Positions 7,064-15,049 of a stretch of 64,000 nt of DNA are shown piece by piece (within the stretch, counting starts at the first letter, position 1; each line of letters opens with the position of its first letter). Source of the stretch: a virus. Under the pieces are notes generated by a model that saw nothing but the letters and a program-made list of their open reading frames with translations, did no database searches and was not told the DNA's origin. The stretch spans positions 20,778 to 84,777 of the IMG/VR virus record IMGVR_UViG_3300036806_000149, one strand, 5' to 3'. A program made the translations under genes and the position numbers.

Positions 7064-7090
7064 GCAGCTTCCTCCATACCATTAGGGCTC

Positions 7091-7267
7091 ATGAACGAAC
7101 AACTGCCAATTCCCGAAGGTGAGCGAGCCGCTGACGATGACTCGCTCGACACCCACGAGGACAACGAGGCTGAGCTAGACGCGGTATTCGGCGAGCCCGA
7201 CGAGATGGAGGGCGAGGACGAAGGCGACTCGGGAACCGATGAAGAACCCGCCGGAGAGCAATCGTGA
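7091..7267 (+). CDS. Small highly acidic protein
   Basis: Fifty-eight residues from ATG 7091, preceded by AGGGCTC. More than a third of residues are Asp or Glu (EDNEAELDAVFGEPDEMEGE); no fold is evident. Its TGA overlaps the GTG of the next gene (GTGA), so the two are co-translated. Plus-strand orientation is opposite to most neighbours. A highly acidic small protein could act as a chaperone for a basic partner or as a DNA mimic; neither is shown. Confidence 0.6.
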   Translation: MNEQLPIPEGERAADDDSLDTHEDNEAELDAVFGEPDEMEGEDEGDSGTDEEPAGEQS

Positions 7268-7761
7268 GCGTCTCGGGTCTGAGCGCCACCGACCAGGCGC
7301 GCGCTCGCGACCGTGCCGTCCAGGCCGCGATGGTCGGCTACGCCCACAAGACGGGCCTGCACTACACCACGGGAGCGCGACGCTGGCAGGGCATTCAACT
7401 GCGCCTGAACGCTCGCGCCGGCCACTTCCCAGACTGGGCCGACTGCTCCTCGTTTTGCTCGTGGTGTCTGTGGAGCGGGCTCGGGCTGGGCTTCAACCGT
7501 CCCGATAGCGTCAACGGCTGTAGCTGGCGAGCCGGCTTCACCGGCACCATGCTCACACACGGAGTCCCGGTTCGCTTTGCCTCCAATGCGCTTGCGGGCG
7601 ACTGTGTGATCTACGGATCTGGATATCCCGGACGTCATGCCGCAATCGTCGTCAAGTCTGGCAACACGCCAATGGTCATCTCTAACGGCTCCGAAGCCGG
7701 GCCGTTTTACCTGCCCTACAACTATCGCCGCGATTTGATGGGGATTCGCCGTTACATCTGA
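7264..7761 (+). CDS. NlpC/P60 or CHAP-type cysteine amidase/peptidase
   Basis: One hundred and sixty-five residues. The motif WADCSSFCSWCLWSGLG provides a catalytic Cys at 61, and GYPGRHAAIVV provides His125, the usual Cys-His arrangement of NlpC/P60 and CHAP peptidoglycan hydrolases. GDCVIYG precedes the His strand as in that fold. No signal peptide is visible, so it would need a holin, or act as a virion or entry enzyme. It overlaps the acidic gene by four bases. Third cell-wall enzyme of this region. Confidence 0.8.
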   Translation: MSVSGLSATDQARARDRAVQAAMVGYAHKTGLHYTTGARRWQGIQLRLNARAGHFPDWADCSSFCSWCLWSGLGLGFNRPDSVNGCSWRAGFTGTMLTHGVPVRFASNALAGDCVIYGSGYPGRHAAIVVKSGNTPMVISNGSEAGPFYLPYNYRRDLMGIRRYI

Positions 7762-7999
7762 GCACTAAGCGGGATTCCACGACACATCACGTCCCTGGAT
7801 GTGACGTGGAGATCCCTGGGACGTCTGGGGCGATTGGGCCGGACTCGCCTCCGGTGTGGGGGTGGGTGAAGACGAGCAGTCGCCCTCTGAACGTCATCGG
7901 GTGATCATAGTCCCAATTTCCGCGTAAATGCCGAGAAATCGGGTATTCCCCGGTAACTGGGACAACTTCCCGAGATGTCTAGGAAGTAGCTACAAAAGA
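7762..7999. other. Intergenic region between convergent genes
   Basis: This 238-base stretch separates the plus-strand hydrolase from the minus-strand gene ending at 8000. It contains CACGTC...GACGTG (about 7788-7808), an imperfect hairpin without a T-run, possibly a weak terminator. Close to 7985 is the palindromic GTAGCTAC. No open frame looks coding. Confidence 0.4.
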
Positions 8000-8674
8000 T
8001 TATGAAACTGCTTCTTCCTCTACTACCTCTGACAGGAAGGTTAGATCTCCTTCCCATACATCAGATGCAGCAATCATGGCACGGTGTTGGTCAACTGCCG
8101 CATGATGCGCAGCAGGAATACGTGCTTTGAGGAACTTATCGACTTGCTGAGTGTCATGCCCCAGTGACTCTAGGCGATGTGCAACCTCTGCAATCTGTTC
8201 CGGCGTGGTGTTGTTGATCAGCTTGCGAAGGTATCCCCGGGGAGTGACGATTCGCACCCTCCGCCGGCCCGACTGGATCGAACCGCCTTGGCGAAGCTGA
8301 TGATCGAGGGCATCGACCAGATCGCTGAGGCGCTGTTCCTGCACGGCGGCCAGGAACTCCTGGGGGTTGACCGACTGAGGATTCTTGGCGTGGGCCTGGA
8401 TGAAGTCCTGGATGTCTGAGATCTGGGGGTTGTCGTACTCGCGCGAGGCCGTCCGCACCGCATCCATGAAGCGATGCCACTCCACTGGATCGACATTGGC
8501 CGGAGCCTTGGCACCCGTGGCCGCACGATGGCCGACACCGAACTTGCCCGAGCGGGTGTCATGGAGCGGGTTACCGCTCTTCTGGCCCGGCGCAGCTTGA
8601 GAGATCCCAGAGGGAGCGACGTCGGCCAACAGAACCGGGAAGCCATTGTCATCGACAAGCCTGACCTCAGCCAT
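8000..8674 (-). CDS. Hypothetical protein following the portal
   Basis: Two hundred and twenty-four mostly helical residues. It begins MAEVRLVDDNGFPVLLAD, overlaps the portal gene by eight bases and has helix-rich segments around a basic stretch (SGRRRVRIVTPRGYLRKLI). Position right after a portal-MuF gene suggests a virion, head-assembly or internal protein, but I recognise no family. Confidence 0.65.
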   Translation of the reverse strand: MAEVRLVDDNGFPVLLADVAPSGISQAAPGQKSGNPLHDTRSGKFGVGHRAATGAKAPANVDPVEWHRFMDAVRTASREYDNPQISDIQDFIQAHAKNPQSVNPQEFLAAVQEQRLSDLVDALDHQLRQGGSIQSGRRRVRIVTPRGYLRKLINNTTPEQIAEVAHRLESLGHDTQQVDKFLKARIPAAHHAAVDQHRAMIAASDVWEGDLTFLSEVVEEEAVS

Positions 8675-11195
8675 CGGCCACCAGGGCGTCGAGCACGGCT
8701 GAGATGTAATCCTTCTGACTGTCGGCAGGGAGATCGTTGGTCAGGAAGATCGTCTCTGTCAAGGGGTCATAGCGAGCTAACACGCCCTCGCTGATCTCCT
8801 CGACGTGCTCGATCGAGAGGTTGGTGGCCGGAATGATTCTCCAGGCCAGCGTCCCGTTGGGGTGCTCGCGCTCGCGCAGCGCCTCGGGGATCGAGAAGAG
8901 CTGGCCGTCGCGGTCCTCGCAGAACTTATCGGTCGGCCCGTGGCGGGCGTCGAGCGCCTGGAGCGTGGTCGCGCCGGCCGCCTGGGCGGTGAGCGCGGTG
9001 GCGGCGTTGTAGACGTCGCGGACCTCGGTCCGGACCAGCCGATCGGCCTTCCAGTCGGGGAAGTTGACGAAGTGCTCGCGCGCCCGCTGGATCAGATCGT
9101 CCTGCGAGATATTCGGGTTGTCGGCCAGCTCGGAGGCGACAAAGTCCCGCAGCTCGGTGCGCGTGGTGGAGGCCACCTCGGCCGCGAACTCGGCGATGTG
9201 GTCTGAGACCCAGCCCTCGATGTCATCAACACCGGGCCGGTCAGAAAGTTTCGCCTTGCCGCCCTCAATCTTCGAGGCCCGGTTGAGAATCTTCTGGAAG
9301 ATCTCCTTGGTCCGGGTGAGCGTCGCCGGCCAGCGCTTGGACTGCTGCCAGTCGGCGATCAGCTTGGTGGCCCGGTCCAGGAAATCTTTCGGGCTCGCCA
9401 GCTCGACGACGTCATCGGTGATCTCGCTGAAGTTGACCTGCCCCAGCGCCTTGAGCGCCGACTCGTACTCGTCGGCGTAGAGATCGTGGTAGAGCAGCCA
9501 GAGCTGACGGGCGAAGCCCTTGATCGTCTTGTCGGTGTAATGCGGCGTGTCGGGCAGGTTCTCGATGAACTGCGTGCCGTTGGTCGAGAAGATCACGATC
9601 GGCTCCGGGGGGCCGGCCACGTAGGAGAAGCCCGTCGAGGAGGGAACCACGCCGACGCCGCCGGGCTGTGGGGTGATCGCCGCCGGCGGGCCTTGCGCGG
9701 CCTGCTGCTGGGCGGCGATCTTCTGCTCGCGGCGATTCTGCTCGGCGAAGTCGGCGATCGGCACACCGGCCTCTTCGAGCACCTCCTGGAGATCGACGAG
9801 CTTGAGCAGCTCCTGCACGCCGGTGTCCTGCTGACCGATGAGCTGGATGACCTGCTGGGTGAAGGTCACATCGACGTCGGCGAACCCCTGCATGACGAAC
9901 TCGGCCACGCCCGCGTTCTGGAGGAAGTCGGGGTAGTTGACGGCCAGCCACTGGGGGATCAGCCATCTGTTGATCGACTCCACGATCTGGGCCGAGAGCA
10001 CCGCCTGGGACTCGGTGAAGCTCGACTGCATCTCGGCGGCCACGTTGCGCGAGGAGGTGCCGCCCTTGCCCTCGAAGAACGCCTGCTCGGGGATCGCCAG
10101 CGCCCGGAGCTTCTGCACGTCGAGGTACTCGAAGCTCTTGTCGAAGGGATCGAAGTTGGTGGCGTTCTCGGTGAAGCCGATCTCCCACTGGCGGGTCGTG
10201 CCCCGGCCGGTGGCGTCCTCGTAGACCTCGGAGGGCAGCGCCATCACGCCCCCGGAGCGCATCCGCTCGCCCATCGTCAGCGCATAGTCGGCGTAGTTGG
10301 TGGTGACCCCGGAGATCTCATCGACGAACTCGCCCTCGGGGTGGTAGACGAGCACGGAGGGGTCGGCCTTACGCTCGAACGCGCGGTCGGCGATCGCCCA
10401 CCGAAACCAGTAGCTCCACCAGTAGCGATAGGCGTAGCCCAGCCGGGGATAGCCGAAGATCGAGCCGAAGTTCTGCTCGCGCTCGTGGGTGACCCACAGC
10501 GAGTGGTAGAGATCGATCTTGTACGCGGTGCGGATACCCGACACGTTGGCCGGCGTGTAGGACTGCTTGGAGGGGTCGAAGTCGATCCCGTTGAACTGAC
10601 CCTGGCCGTCCCACGAGGGCTCGCACGCCTCGGGCTGCATCCCCACGAACGGCTTCCAGCGAATCGGCTGAATCCCACCCTGTGATCCCCAGATCGGCTG
10701 CTCGGACTGTTCGCCAGAATTCTGATCAGTCTGTATATATGTGCCTGCTGGAATTCCCAGCTCGAATCTTTTCGCCACCGGCTGAAAGCCGAAGTCCAGG
10801 GCGTTGCACCACTGGAACACGAACGCGGCGTAGATCCGGCGCAGATCGTGATCGAGATGGGCGGAGACCTGGGGATTGGGGCCGTTCTTGTCGCGGGCGC
10901 TGATCATCCACTTGGCCCGCACGTGGGGCGTCTTGATGAACGAGAGCCCGAACGCCAGCATCGGGTCGCGGCGCATCGCCCGCAACCGCGAGAGCGGGAT
11001 GTGCTCGACCTCGAACGGGGAACCGAGCTGGTCGGCGGCCTGTCGCCAGTTGGCGAAGATGGCCTGCTGCTGCTGGGAAGGAGCCTGTTCCTTGCCGGAG
11101 ACCGACGAGCGGATCTTGGCGGCTTCTTCGGGCGCGATGTCGCCCGGAACGACCTTGCCGCCGCCGTTGGCTCCTGACGTTCTAGTGATCTTCAC
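8667..11195 (-). CDS. Portal protein fused to MuF/SPP1-gp7-like head morphogenesis domain
   Basis: About 842 residues. The N-terminal two thirds are portal-like: FEVEHIPLSRLRAMRRDPMLAFG, a long helical stem region, and NVAAEMQSSF with following helices, as in DUF935-type portals. The last ~240 residues contain WKADRLVRTEVRDVYNAAT, the Arg-Thr-Glu signature of MuF/gp7 proteins, then ARHGPTDKFCEDRDGQ. The portal dodecamer forms the DNA entry vertex; MuF domains are internal head proteins. The start is uncertain: GTG 11195 is preferred, since TTG 11258 would overlap terminase by 50 bases. GAAAGWTTC-type motifs lie at 9244, 9382 and 10764. Confidence 0.85.
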   Translation of the reverse strand: MKITRTSGANGGGKVVPGDIAPEEAAKIRSSVSGKEQAPSQQQQAIFANWRQAADQLGSPFEVEHIPLSRLRAMRRDPMLAFGLSFIKTPHVRAKWMISARDKNGPNPQVSAHLDHDLRRIYAAFVFQWCNALDFGFQPVAKRFELGIPAGTYIQTDQNSGEQSEQPIWGSQGGIQPIRWKPFVGMQPEACEPSWDGQGQFNGIDFDPSKQSYTPANVSGIRTAYKIDLYHSLWVTHEREQNFGSIFGYPRLGYAYRYWWSYWFRWAIADRAFERKADPSVLVYHPEGEFVDEISGVTTNYADYALTMGERMRSGGVMALPSEVYEDATGRGTTRQWEIGFTENATNFDPFDKSFEYLDVQKLRALAIPEQAFFEGKGGTSSRNVAAEMQSSFTESQAVLSAQIVESINRWLIPQWLAVNYPDFLQNAGVAEFVMQGFADVDVTFTQQVIQLIGQQDTGVQELLKLVDLQEVLEEAGVPIADFAEQNRREQKIAAQQQAAQGPPAAITPQPGGVGVVPSSTGFSYVAGPPEPIVIFSTNGTQFIENLPDTPHYTDKTIKGFARQLWLLYHDLYADEYESALKALGQVNFSEITDDVVELASPKDFLDRATKLIADWQQSKRWPATLTRTKEIFQKILNRASKIEGGKAKLSDRPGVDDIEGWVSDHIAEFAAEVASTTRTELRDFVASELADNPNISQDDLIQRAREHFVNFPDWKADRLVRTEVRDVYNAATALTAQAAGATTLQALDARHGPTDKFCEDRDGQLFSIPEALREREHPNGTLAWRIIPATNLSIEHVEEISEGVLARYDPLTETIFLTNDLPADSQKDYISAVLDALVADG

Positions 11196-11208
11196 CGGGG
11201 GAATGGGC

Positions 11209-13056
11209 TTACCTCTCGGGCGTGATTGGCCCGCCGAGCGACTTGCGCCACTGGTCAAACTCGGTCTCGTCCTTGCTCCGGAAGCCTATCGGCCCCGTGG
11301 GCGGTCGCACAATCCTGACACTCACTGCGCGATCGATCGGTCGAGCCGAGGGCCGCGCGCCGGTGTTCAGCGCCTTGCGCTTGACCTTGCGGATGTTGGC
11401 CACGGCGTAGCGGAAGTTCGACATTGCGTGGTTGAACTCGTCGATCTGGTTGAGCGTCTTGGGGTCTCTGCGCCAGGCCACGGCCTCCCGGCAGAACATC
11501 GGGCAGCGAATCGCATCGACGTAGAAAAGATCCTCGGTGACCTGCTCCTTGACCAGTTTGATGTGCTCCTCGAACTCGCGCGTGGTGTGCCACTTGGTGT
11601 GCAGGTTGATGTCCTTCCAGTCCATCCGGGCCGACTTGCCCTGGGGGTCGGCGAATCGCTCATAGACCCGCCAGCCGGGAAAGATCTTCTTCCACTGCTG
11701 CTCGCGCTCCTTGACCAGTTTCCCCAGCGCGGCATTGCCGATCTCGGCCTTGTAGATCTCGTCGAAGCACACGATCGTGCCCTCGCGCAGCCGGCGCACT
11801 TCGCCCAGGAAAGTTTCGGCCTCGATCTCGTAGCGCAGGAGCTGGTACCAGTTGACCGCGTGGGGGTTGGTCCCGCCCCAGTCCACGGCCAGGAAGATCG
11901 GGCCGTTTCGGGGATCGGCCAGGTAGTTGCGCAAGCCGTGGCGGTTCTCTGAGAACGTCGGCAGGTAGTGATAGCGCGTCTCGGGTTTGGCGCAGAGCTG
12001 CTGGCACTCGAATGTTTCGGGGTCGTTCTCCTTGAACTGCTTGACCAGATCCTCATACGGCTGCCATCCCCGAGAGCGAAAGAAGTCGCCCTTGCAGATG
12101 TGAGTGAGCAGACGCGGCGTGTCGTCGTCCCACTCGCCCTTGCGGATCAGATGGCACTCGCACTTCTCGTTGGGATCGCGGCCCAGCTCCTTGAGACGGG
12201 CCTGGCGCATGAACGTGTTGGCCATCTGACAGTGAGCCTGCTGAGCAGCAGTCTCCTTGATACACCATATATACAACTTGCGCGGTGGCCGGAAGCCCTC
12301 GCGGATGGCCTTCTCGATCTCGTTGATCATCTCCTGGACACGCCCATTGGGTCCCTTGCGGGTGCTGGTGGCGATGTCCTGGGGCTTGATCAACCGGCCC
12401 TCTCGGGAGACCTTGGAGATCGTCATGTTGCGCGACTCAGACCACGTGCCGGCGTCCATCAGCTCGACCTCGTCGGCGTGCGCCTTCTGGGGGTGGGGGC
12501 CGTTGACGGCGGCCGGCGTGCCCGGGAGCACCTCGACCTTGGAGGTGTTGCGCCACACCGTCTCACGCATCAGCGAGGAGACGATCTCGGGGCGCTTCTC
12601 GCCGTCGTCGTCATAGATCCACCCCTTCAGGTGGGCGTAGCAGCGCAAGCTCTGGGCCTCGGTGGCCCCGAACGTGCAGCTCTCACACCCCGGCTTGAAC
12701 TTCGAGTTCAGCCAGTGCAGCAGCGCCACCATCATCGTCTTGGCCCCGCCCCGGTTGGCCACGCCCAGACCGGCGTCGATCCGCTCGAAGTACAGATCGG
12801 CCAGGAACTGGAAGGGCGGGTCGTGACCCTCGCACACGGCCACCCGGGGGATGTTGATCCCCAGCTCGGCCCGAATGCAGTCGTGCAGCTCGTCGTCGTC
12901 CTGCGGCCCCTGAATGGACAGGCGATGCTCCAACTCGGCCTGGGCCTTGAACATCTCCTGAAGCTCTTCGGTGGGGAGCTGCTTGAGCAGCTCCAGCATC
13001 GATTCAGGGGTGTCGGGGAGTCTAGGCGGAGACGTTGCCATCGATGACGTCCTCAT
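11209..13056 (-). CDS. terL: Terminase large subunit
   Basis: Six hundred and fifteen residues. The ATPase domain has a Walker A-like VANRGGAKT near residue 100 and a Walker B AHADEVELMDAG near 195. The nuclease domain follows with acidic metal ligands in FLAVDWGGTNPHAV (near 390), CFDEIYKAE and FADPQGKSARMD. It powers DNA packaging through the portal and cuts the concatemer. ATG 13056 has GAGGTGGTCG upstream; an ATG at 13041 with AGGA is an alternative. The start overlaps the preceding gene by 35 bases and the stop lies 13 bases before the portal GTG. Confidence 0.92.
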   Translation of the reverse strand: MRTSSMATSPPRLPDTPESMLELLKQLPTEELQEMFKAQAELEHRLSIQGPQDDDELHDCIRAELGINIPRVAVCEGHDPPFQFLADLYFERIDAGLGVANRGGAKTMMVALLHWLNSKFKPGCESCTFGATEAQSLRCYAHLKGWIYDDDGEKRPEIVSSLMRETVWRNTSKVEVLPGTPAAVNGPHPQKAHADEVELMDAGTWSESRNMTISKVSREGRLIKPQDIATSTRKGPNGRVQEMINEIEKAIREGFRPPRKLYIWCIKETAAQQAHCQMANTFMRQARLKELGRDPNEKCECHLIRKGEWDDDTPRLLTHICKGDFFRSRGWQPYEDLVKQFKENDPETFECQQLCAKPETRYHYLPTFSENRHGLRNYLADPRNGPIFLAVDWGGTNPHAVNWYQLLRYEIEAETFLGEVRRLREGTIVCFDEIYKAEIGNAALGKLVKEREQQWKKIFPGWRVYERFADPQGKSARMDWKDINLHTKWHTTREFEEHIKLVKEQVTEDLFYVDAIRCPMFCREAVAWRRDPKTLNQIDEFNHAMSNFRYAVANIRKVKRKALNTGARPSARPIDRAVSVRIVRPPTGPIGFRSKDETEFDQWRKSLGGPITPER

Positions 13057-13519
13057 CGACCACCTCGACGTCCACCACGGCCTGCGCCTCTAGCTGACGG
13101 CGCAGAATCTGGGCGGCGGGTCCGGCGGTCAACTTGTCCGCGAGGATGGCGATTAGCTCATCGCGCGAGTGCTGCTTGGCCTCGGCCTCTTCTTCCTGGA
13201 GCTGAATCTTTCGCTCGGACTGCTCGACGTCGAGCCACTGCTGAGCCGCCTTGAGCCGAGTCCCCATCGGCTGATTGCGGGCGATCGCCTCCTGGAACAC
13301 GAGGGCGATCTCGGCGGCGTGAAGCTGAGCGGCCTCGGCCACGTAGTGCGCGGCGGTCTTCTTGCGCAGCCGGCGGCGCTCCTCGGCGTTGGCTCGCTGC
13401 GCGGCGTGCGCGGCGGCGATCTGCTCGGGCCTTCCCCACGTGCCCTCGGCGTGACGCTGCTTGGCCAGCTCGGACAACTTCTGTCGTCTCTCGGGTGAGA
13501 GATTCATCTTCCTCGTCAT
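13022..13519 (-). CDS. Probable terminase small subunit
   Basis: About 165 residues. The N-terminus (MNLSPERRQKLSELAKQRHAEGTWG) looks like a short helix-turn-helix. A long charged helical body rich in Ala, Glu and Arg follows, then an acidic C-terminus (VVDVEVVDEDVIDGNVSA). Position immediately upstream of and overlapping terL is the main reason for the call. Start uncertain: GTG 13537 lacks a ribosome site, ATG 13519 has AAGG, and ATG 13507 has AGGA. Confidence 0.6.
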   Translation of the reverse strand: MTRKMNLSPERRQKLSELAKQRHAEGTWGRPEQIAAAHAAQRANAEERRRLRKKTAAHYVAEAAQLHAAEIALVFQEAIARNQPMGTRLKAAQQWLDVEQSERKIQLQEEEAEAKQHSRDELIAILADKLTAGPAAQILRRQLEAQAVVDVEVVDEDVIDGNVSA

Positions 13520-13549
13520 CCGAGGCACCTTGGCCACGGACGGAGGATA

Positions 13550-14533
13550 CTATCCAGTGAGTGCCAGCAGGGGCTCTTCCGCTTGTAGCTGAAGCTCAGC
13601 TACATCGGCAAACAAGTGTGGGTACAGCTCCTGCAAGCTGGTAGAACCTTCGGCCTGCAAGCAGCTATCGACGAAGTCAGATCCCACCTCTGCCTGGGCA
13701 TCGCCGTCGATCCGGTACCGATACAGCGAGCGCTGATCGACGCCGCAGGCGGTAGCTAGGTTGCCCCAGGAACCGTGGTAGTCATCGATCCGATAGTCCA
13801 GCCACAGGGCGAACGAGAGCGCCGAGACCTGGACATCGGGACCGATATTGCGCTTGGCCAGCCGCTCCTCGTCGCGAGGAATTCCGGCCTCCCGGCGCTT
13901 GGCCTCGGTGTAGATGCGCTCGTACTCGCGCTTTTGCTCCAGCCACTGAGAATCTTTCTTGCGCTCGTGATATAGCTCACGCGCACGTTCGCGTTGTTGT
14001 TCGAGCGACAGCTTGGGCTGGCGTGTGCCGTAGGGCTTGCCCCGCCGTCTGAGCCCCTGGGTGTAGCGGGTGCGAATGCGCTGGCAGGTCTTGCAGATCG
14101 ACTGCCAGGCGATGACGTTGCCCTCACGGTCACGCTCGCGGGCGTGGAAGTCGATGATCAACCGCCAGCGGTCACAGACAGAGCAGAATCGTCGCCCGCA
14201 CACGACCGCTGGCATAGGCGAGGGATCACGAGGCTTGCGCCGGTCGCGATGACGCTTGCAGGTGCAGTTCGGCTTACAGAAATGAGCGTATCGGTGACGA
14301 CCACGCTGTCCCTTACGGGCCGTGAGCACATTCAGACGGGACTGCTGTTCATCGGTGAGTCGCAGATTGTTCCGGCGTAAGTACCTACGGAACGTCGTAT
14401 ATGCCACCTGATGCTTATTTGCTATCTGTCCCTGAGTGAGTCTTCCGTGTAGGTACTCACTTGCTGCAATCGCCAGCTTCTTATGTAGATACTCCGTAGC
14501 TAGAGATCCTGATGGTTGTCTCTGGCCATTCAC
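13550..14533 (-). CDS. HTH and zinc-ribbon DNA-binding protein (possible homing-type nuclease relative)
   Basis: Three hundred and twenty-seven residues. Residues about 30-60 (LTQGQIANKHQVAYTTFRRYLRR) form a helix-turn-helix. Cysteine pairs follow: HFCKPNCTCKRH, then VCGRRFCSVCDRW and ICKTCQRIR, the last two like the zinc ribbons that precede HNH or endonuclease VII domains. A second HTH-like segment (NLATACGVDQRSLYRYR) is near 265. No HNH triad is visible. A position next to terminase is where phage HNH proteins often sit, so a packaging or homing role is possible. Confidence 0.6.
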   Translation of the reverse strand: MNGQRQPSGSLATEYLHKKLAIAASEYLHGRLTQGQIANKHQVAYTTFRRYLRRNNLRLTDEQQSRLNVLTARKGQRGRHRYAHFCKPNCTCKRHRDRRKPRDPSPMPAVVCGRRFCSVCDRWRLIIDFHARERDREGNVIAWQSICKTCQRIRTRYTQGLRRRGKPYGTRQPKLSLEQQRERARELYHERKKDSQWLEQKREYERIYTEAKRREAGIPRDEERLAKRNIGPDVQVSALSFALWLDYRIDDYHGSWGNLATACGVDQRSLYRYRIDGDAQAEVGSDFVDSCLQAEGSTSLQELYPHLFADVAELQLQAEEPLLALTG

Positions 14534-14909
14534 CCCAAACTCGCTCTACGGTTGCTTTAGCTATGAGCACGTCATCTCTATAGGCCCTCGTGTTCAGTGC
14601 GTCACAAATCAGCTTCAAGGCGTTGTCCACGTCCGGCTTGCGATTCCGAGGAACAGGATGCCGCAAACCCTCAGCAGATAGCTCCCCGTTCTTACGAAAG
14701 TGACCACGGGGGCGCACTACGACAATCCTAATCACAATCGCGAGCGCCGTGTCGTCTTGTAGACGCGGCTCACCAGCTTCCCTCCAAACTGCGCGAACCT
14801 CGTTCTCCGAGATGATATTGCTGGGCGGCGTGTAAGCGCGCTTGGTCCGGGGATCGAAGCGCTGACGCTGCTTAGTCTCGGCCTTCCCGGCGACTCGAAG
14901 CTCGATCAG
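14481..14909 (-). CDS. rusA: RusA-type Holliday junction resolvase, probable CTG start
   Basis: The frame reads IELRVAGKAETKQRQRFDP..., then KPDVDNALKLICDALN and YRDDVLIAK. These match RusA with acidic residues near 93, 95 and 112-113 and total length about 142 (the E. coli protein is 120). RusA cuts four-way junctions. A GTG at 14735 would delete the N-terminal half. Upstream there is no ATG, GTG or TTG; the only plausible start is CTG 14909, which overlaps the upstream TGA as CTGA with GGAG about 15 bases before. Either a rare CTG start or a sequence error or frameshift explains this. Confidence 0.75.
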   Translation of the reverse strand: MIELRVAGKAETKQRQRFDPRTKRAYTPPSNIISENEVRAVWREAGEPRLQDDTALAIVIRIVVVRPRGHFRKNGELSAEGLRHPVPRNRKPDVDNALKLICDALNTRAYRDDVLIAKATVERVWGEWPETTIRISSYGVST

Positions 14910-15049
14910 AGAATCAGGTTCCAGCTCCAGAGGATCAGCTTGAGCAGCAGATGCAGCACCGCCGGGCCGAGGGCGCAGATGACGAGAAACTCGATCGCGA
15001 GAATGAGGAATTTGGTTCCTCCGCTGGGCGGCGGCGGGTCACTTGCCAC
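14906..15049 (-). CDS. Tiny membrane protein
   Basis: Forty-seven residues from GTG 15049, which overlaps the upstream gene's end. A Pro-rich start (ASDPPPPSGGTK) is followed by two adjacent hydrophobic segments (FLILAIEFLVICALGPAVLH and LLLKLILWSWNLIL). Its TGA overlaps the putative CTG start of rusA, implying coupling. Function unknown. A longer frame to 15229 is possible but runs through the upstream gene. Confidence 0.5.
   Translation of the reverse strand: MASDPPPPSGGTKFLILAIEFLVICALGPAVLHLLLKLILWSWNLIL

Noticed and set aside
9486-10685. Long plus-strand frame (399 codons) opposite the portal gene
   Set aside because: It mirrors the codon structure of the portal gene, has no ribosome site or recognisable domain and is rich in Arg, His, Leu and Val as expected for antisense of high-GC coding DNA. 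The same applies to frames at 11968-13047, 19594-21324, 40218-41156, 54802-56250 and 60142-61398.
14481-14735. Truncated 84-residue resolvase from GTG 14735
   Set aside because: Conserved RusA N-terminal sequence continues in frame upstream to the overlap with the previous stop, so the short version would lack half the fold.
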